Origin: Leptospira weilii | Lineage (GTDB): Bacteria; Spirochaetota; Leptospiria; Leptospirales; Leptospiraceae | Length of the DNA: 7,500 bases | Reading direction: 5' to 3' | Assembly (NCBI RefSeq): GCF_006874765.1 | Contig: NZ_CP040841.1 | Coordinates: 292,501-300,000, forward strand | Shown: positions 1 to 7,500 of the stretch, in pieces | Layout: each line of letters begins with the position of its first letter | Numbering within the stretch: the first letter of the stretch is position 1 | Program-made: the position numbers and the translations under genes | The notes under the pieces: generated by a model | The model's database searches: none | What the model was told of the DNA's origin: nothing | What the model saw: the letters and a program-made list of their open reading frames with translations, nothing else

Positions 1-903
<903 letters not shown>

Positions 904-956
904 AAACTCTTCGTTTCTTAGCGTAACCTGTATTCGAAAAGAATCCCAAGGGCCGC

Positions 957-2099
<1,143 letters not shown>

Positions 2100-2102
2100 T
2101 CG

Positions 2103-3827
<1,725 letters not shown>

Positions 3828-3897
3828 ATTTTTCCCTTTGAAACGTAAAAAGTCGGCGTGTTGTATCTCAAAATATTGAATCTATTACTTTTTTTGC

Positions 3898-6213
<2,316 letters not shown>

Positions 6214-6225
6214 TATCTCACAAAC

Positions 6226-6256
6226 AGTATAGATTGATCAAGAACCCCCTTGTGAA
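6226..6256 (-). promoter_or_regulatory. Candidate sigma70-type promoter for the histidine kinase
   Basis: Reading the minus strand, TTCACA (6256-6251, five of six matches to the -35 consensus) is followed after 19 bases by TATACT (6231-6226, five of six matches to -10). The spacer is two bases longer than ideal. Transcription would begin near 6219, only about 6 bases before the TTG start or about 15 before the GTG, so the message would be almost leaderless. Based on sequence match only. Confidence 0.4.
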
Positions 6257-6315
6257 AATTTCCCAAAAGGTAAAAAAAGATCGTCTTTTCAGGAGAACTT
6301 TCCGAGAGACATAAT

Positions 6316-6909
<594 letters not shown>

Positions 6910-6950
6910 TCTTCTAATCCGATCCTTTATCAATTACCCGAAAACAATAG

Positions 6951-6971
6951 AAAGCGAATATTTGCGCTTTT
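6951..6971 (+). terminator. Weak intrinsic terminator candidate after the transglycosylase gene
   Basis: Stem AAAGCG (6951-6956) pairs with CGCTTT (6965-6970) around an 8-base loop, 41 bases after the stop codon. The T run is only four bases (6968-6971) and lies mostly within the stem, so efficiency would be modest. The position fits, but the structure is weak. Confidence 0.35.
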
Positions 6972-7068
6972 ATGGAATCGATTTTCGATTTATTGCAAAA
7001 AGAGGGCACAACGTAGCCAAGCGGGACGGCGGCTTTGCGCGTTATTTTCCATTGCCGTCGGTCAAGTT

Positions 7069-7113
7069 AAGAGAAACATCTCTTTTGAAATAGTGAGTGA
7101 CACTCGGTTTCAT
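7069..7113 (+). promoter_or_regulatory. Candidate promoter/operator region of the TetR-family gene
   Basis: Two short perfect inverted repeats lie here: AAGAGA-AACA-TCTCTT (7069-7084) and GAGTG-A-CACTC (7095-7105). A possible promoter, TTGAAA (7085-7090) and TTTCAT (7108-7113), has 17-base spacing, with five and four of six consensus matches. The second palindrome would sit in the spacer, where a TetR-family repressor typically binds to control its own gene. All of this is pattern matching; the -10 element is poor. Confidence 0.35.

Positions 7114-7500
<387 letters not shown>

Noticed and set aside
3828..3897. Possible bidirectional terminator between the convergent genes
   Set aside because: AAAAAGT (3847-3853) can pair with ACTTTTT (from 3887), but the loop is 33 bases and there is no GC-rich stem, despite a T7 run at 3889-3895.
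7010..7040. tRNA-like stretch (GTAGCCAAGCGGGAC)
   Set aside because: It resembles the D-arm of a Ser/Leu tRNA, but no anticodon arm, T-loop (GGTTCGA-type) or acceptor stem follows.
7025..7059. Inverted repeat GACGGC...GCCGTC
   Set aside because: Only six pairs with a loop of more than 20 bases and no T run; not a convincing terminator or operator.

Overview
The window looks like chromosomal DNA of a spirochaete, most probably Leptospira. This is an inference from protein character, the A/T-leaning codon use and the gene types (a PlsC/PlsB-like acyltransferase next to lineage-specific unknowns, a soluble multi-domain histidine kinase, and a lytic transglycosylase with a flagellar-type N-terminus). 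It has not been confirmed by database search. No mobile element, CRISPR array, rRNA or tRNA was found.

Layout. (1) 1-3827, plus strand: the 3' four-fifths of an alanine racemase gene (alr, cut by the window start), then after 53 bases an acyltransferase gene, and 19 bases after that two unrecognised genes that overlap by ATGA. The last three look like one operon, possibly read through from alr. Alr makes D-alanine for peptidoglycan and the acyltransferase makes phospholipid precursors, so the cluster leans towards envelope biogenesis. (2) 3898-6213, minus strand: one large gene converging on the operon. It encodes a soluble histidine kinase whose N-terminus resembles an NMT1/NrtA-type substrate-binding protein, followed by a linker, a PAS domain, HisKA and HATPase_c. 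No response regulator lies beside it. (3) 6316-6909, plus strand, divergent from the kinase: a small SLT-family lytic transglycosylase without a signal peptide. (4) 6910-7135: a non-coding stretch with several inverted repeats. (5) 7136 to the window end: a TetR-family regulator, cut by the window end, whose start codon lies in one arm of an imperfect palindrome.

The most notable observation is in the protein at 3027-3827. Residues 7-222 are eighteen back-to-back 12-residue repeats with no insertion or deletion, followed by a strongly basic tail. This resembles the short helical repeat of MgtE N-domains extended into a long solenoid, without the MgtE channel. Its translational coupling to an unknown 303-residue protein and an acyltransferase makes this trio the best candidate for an undescribed functional unit. 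Its function cannot be read from the sequence.
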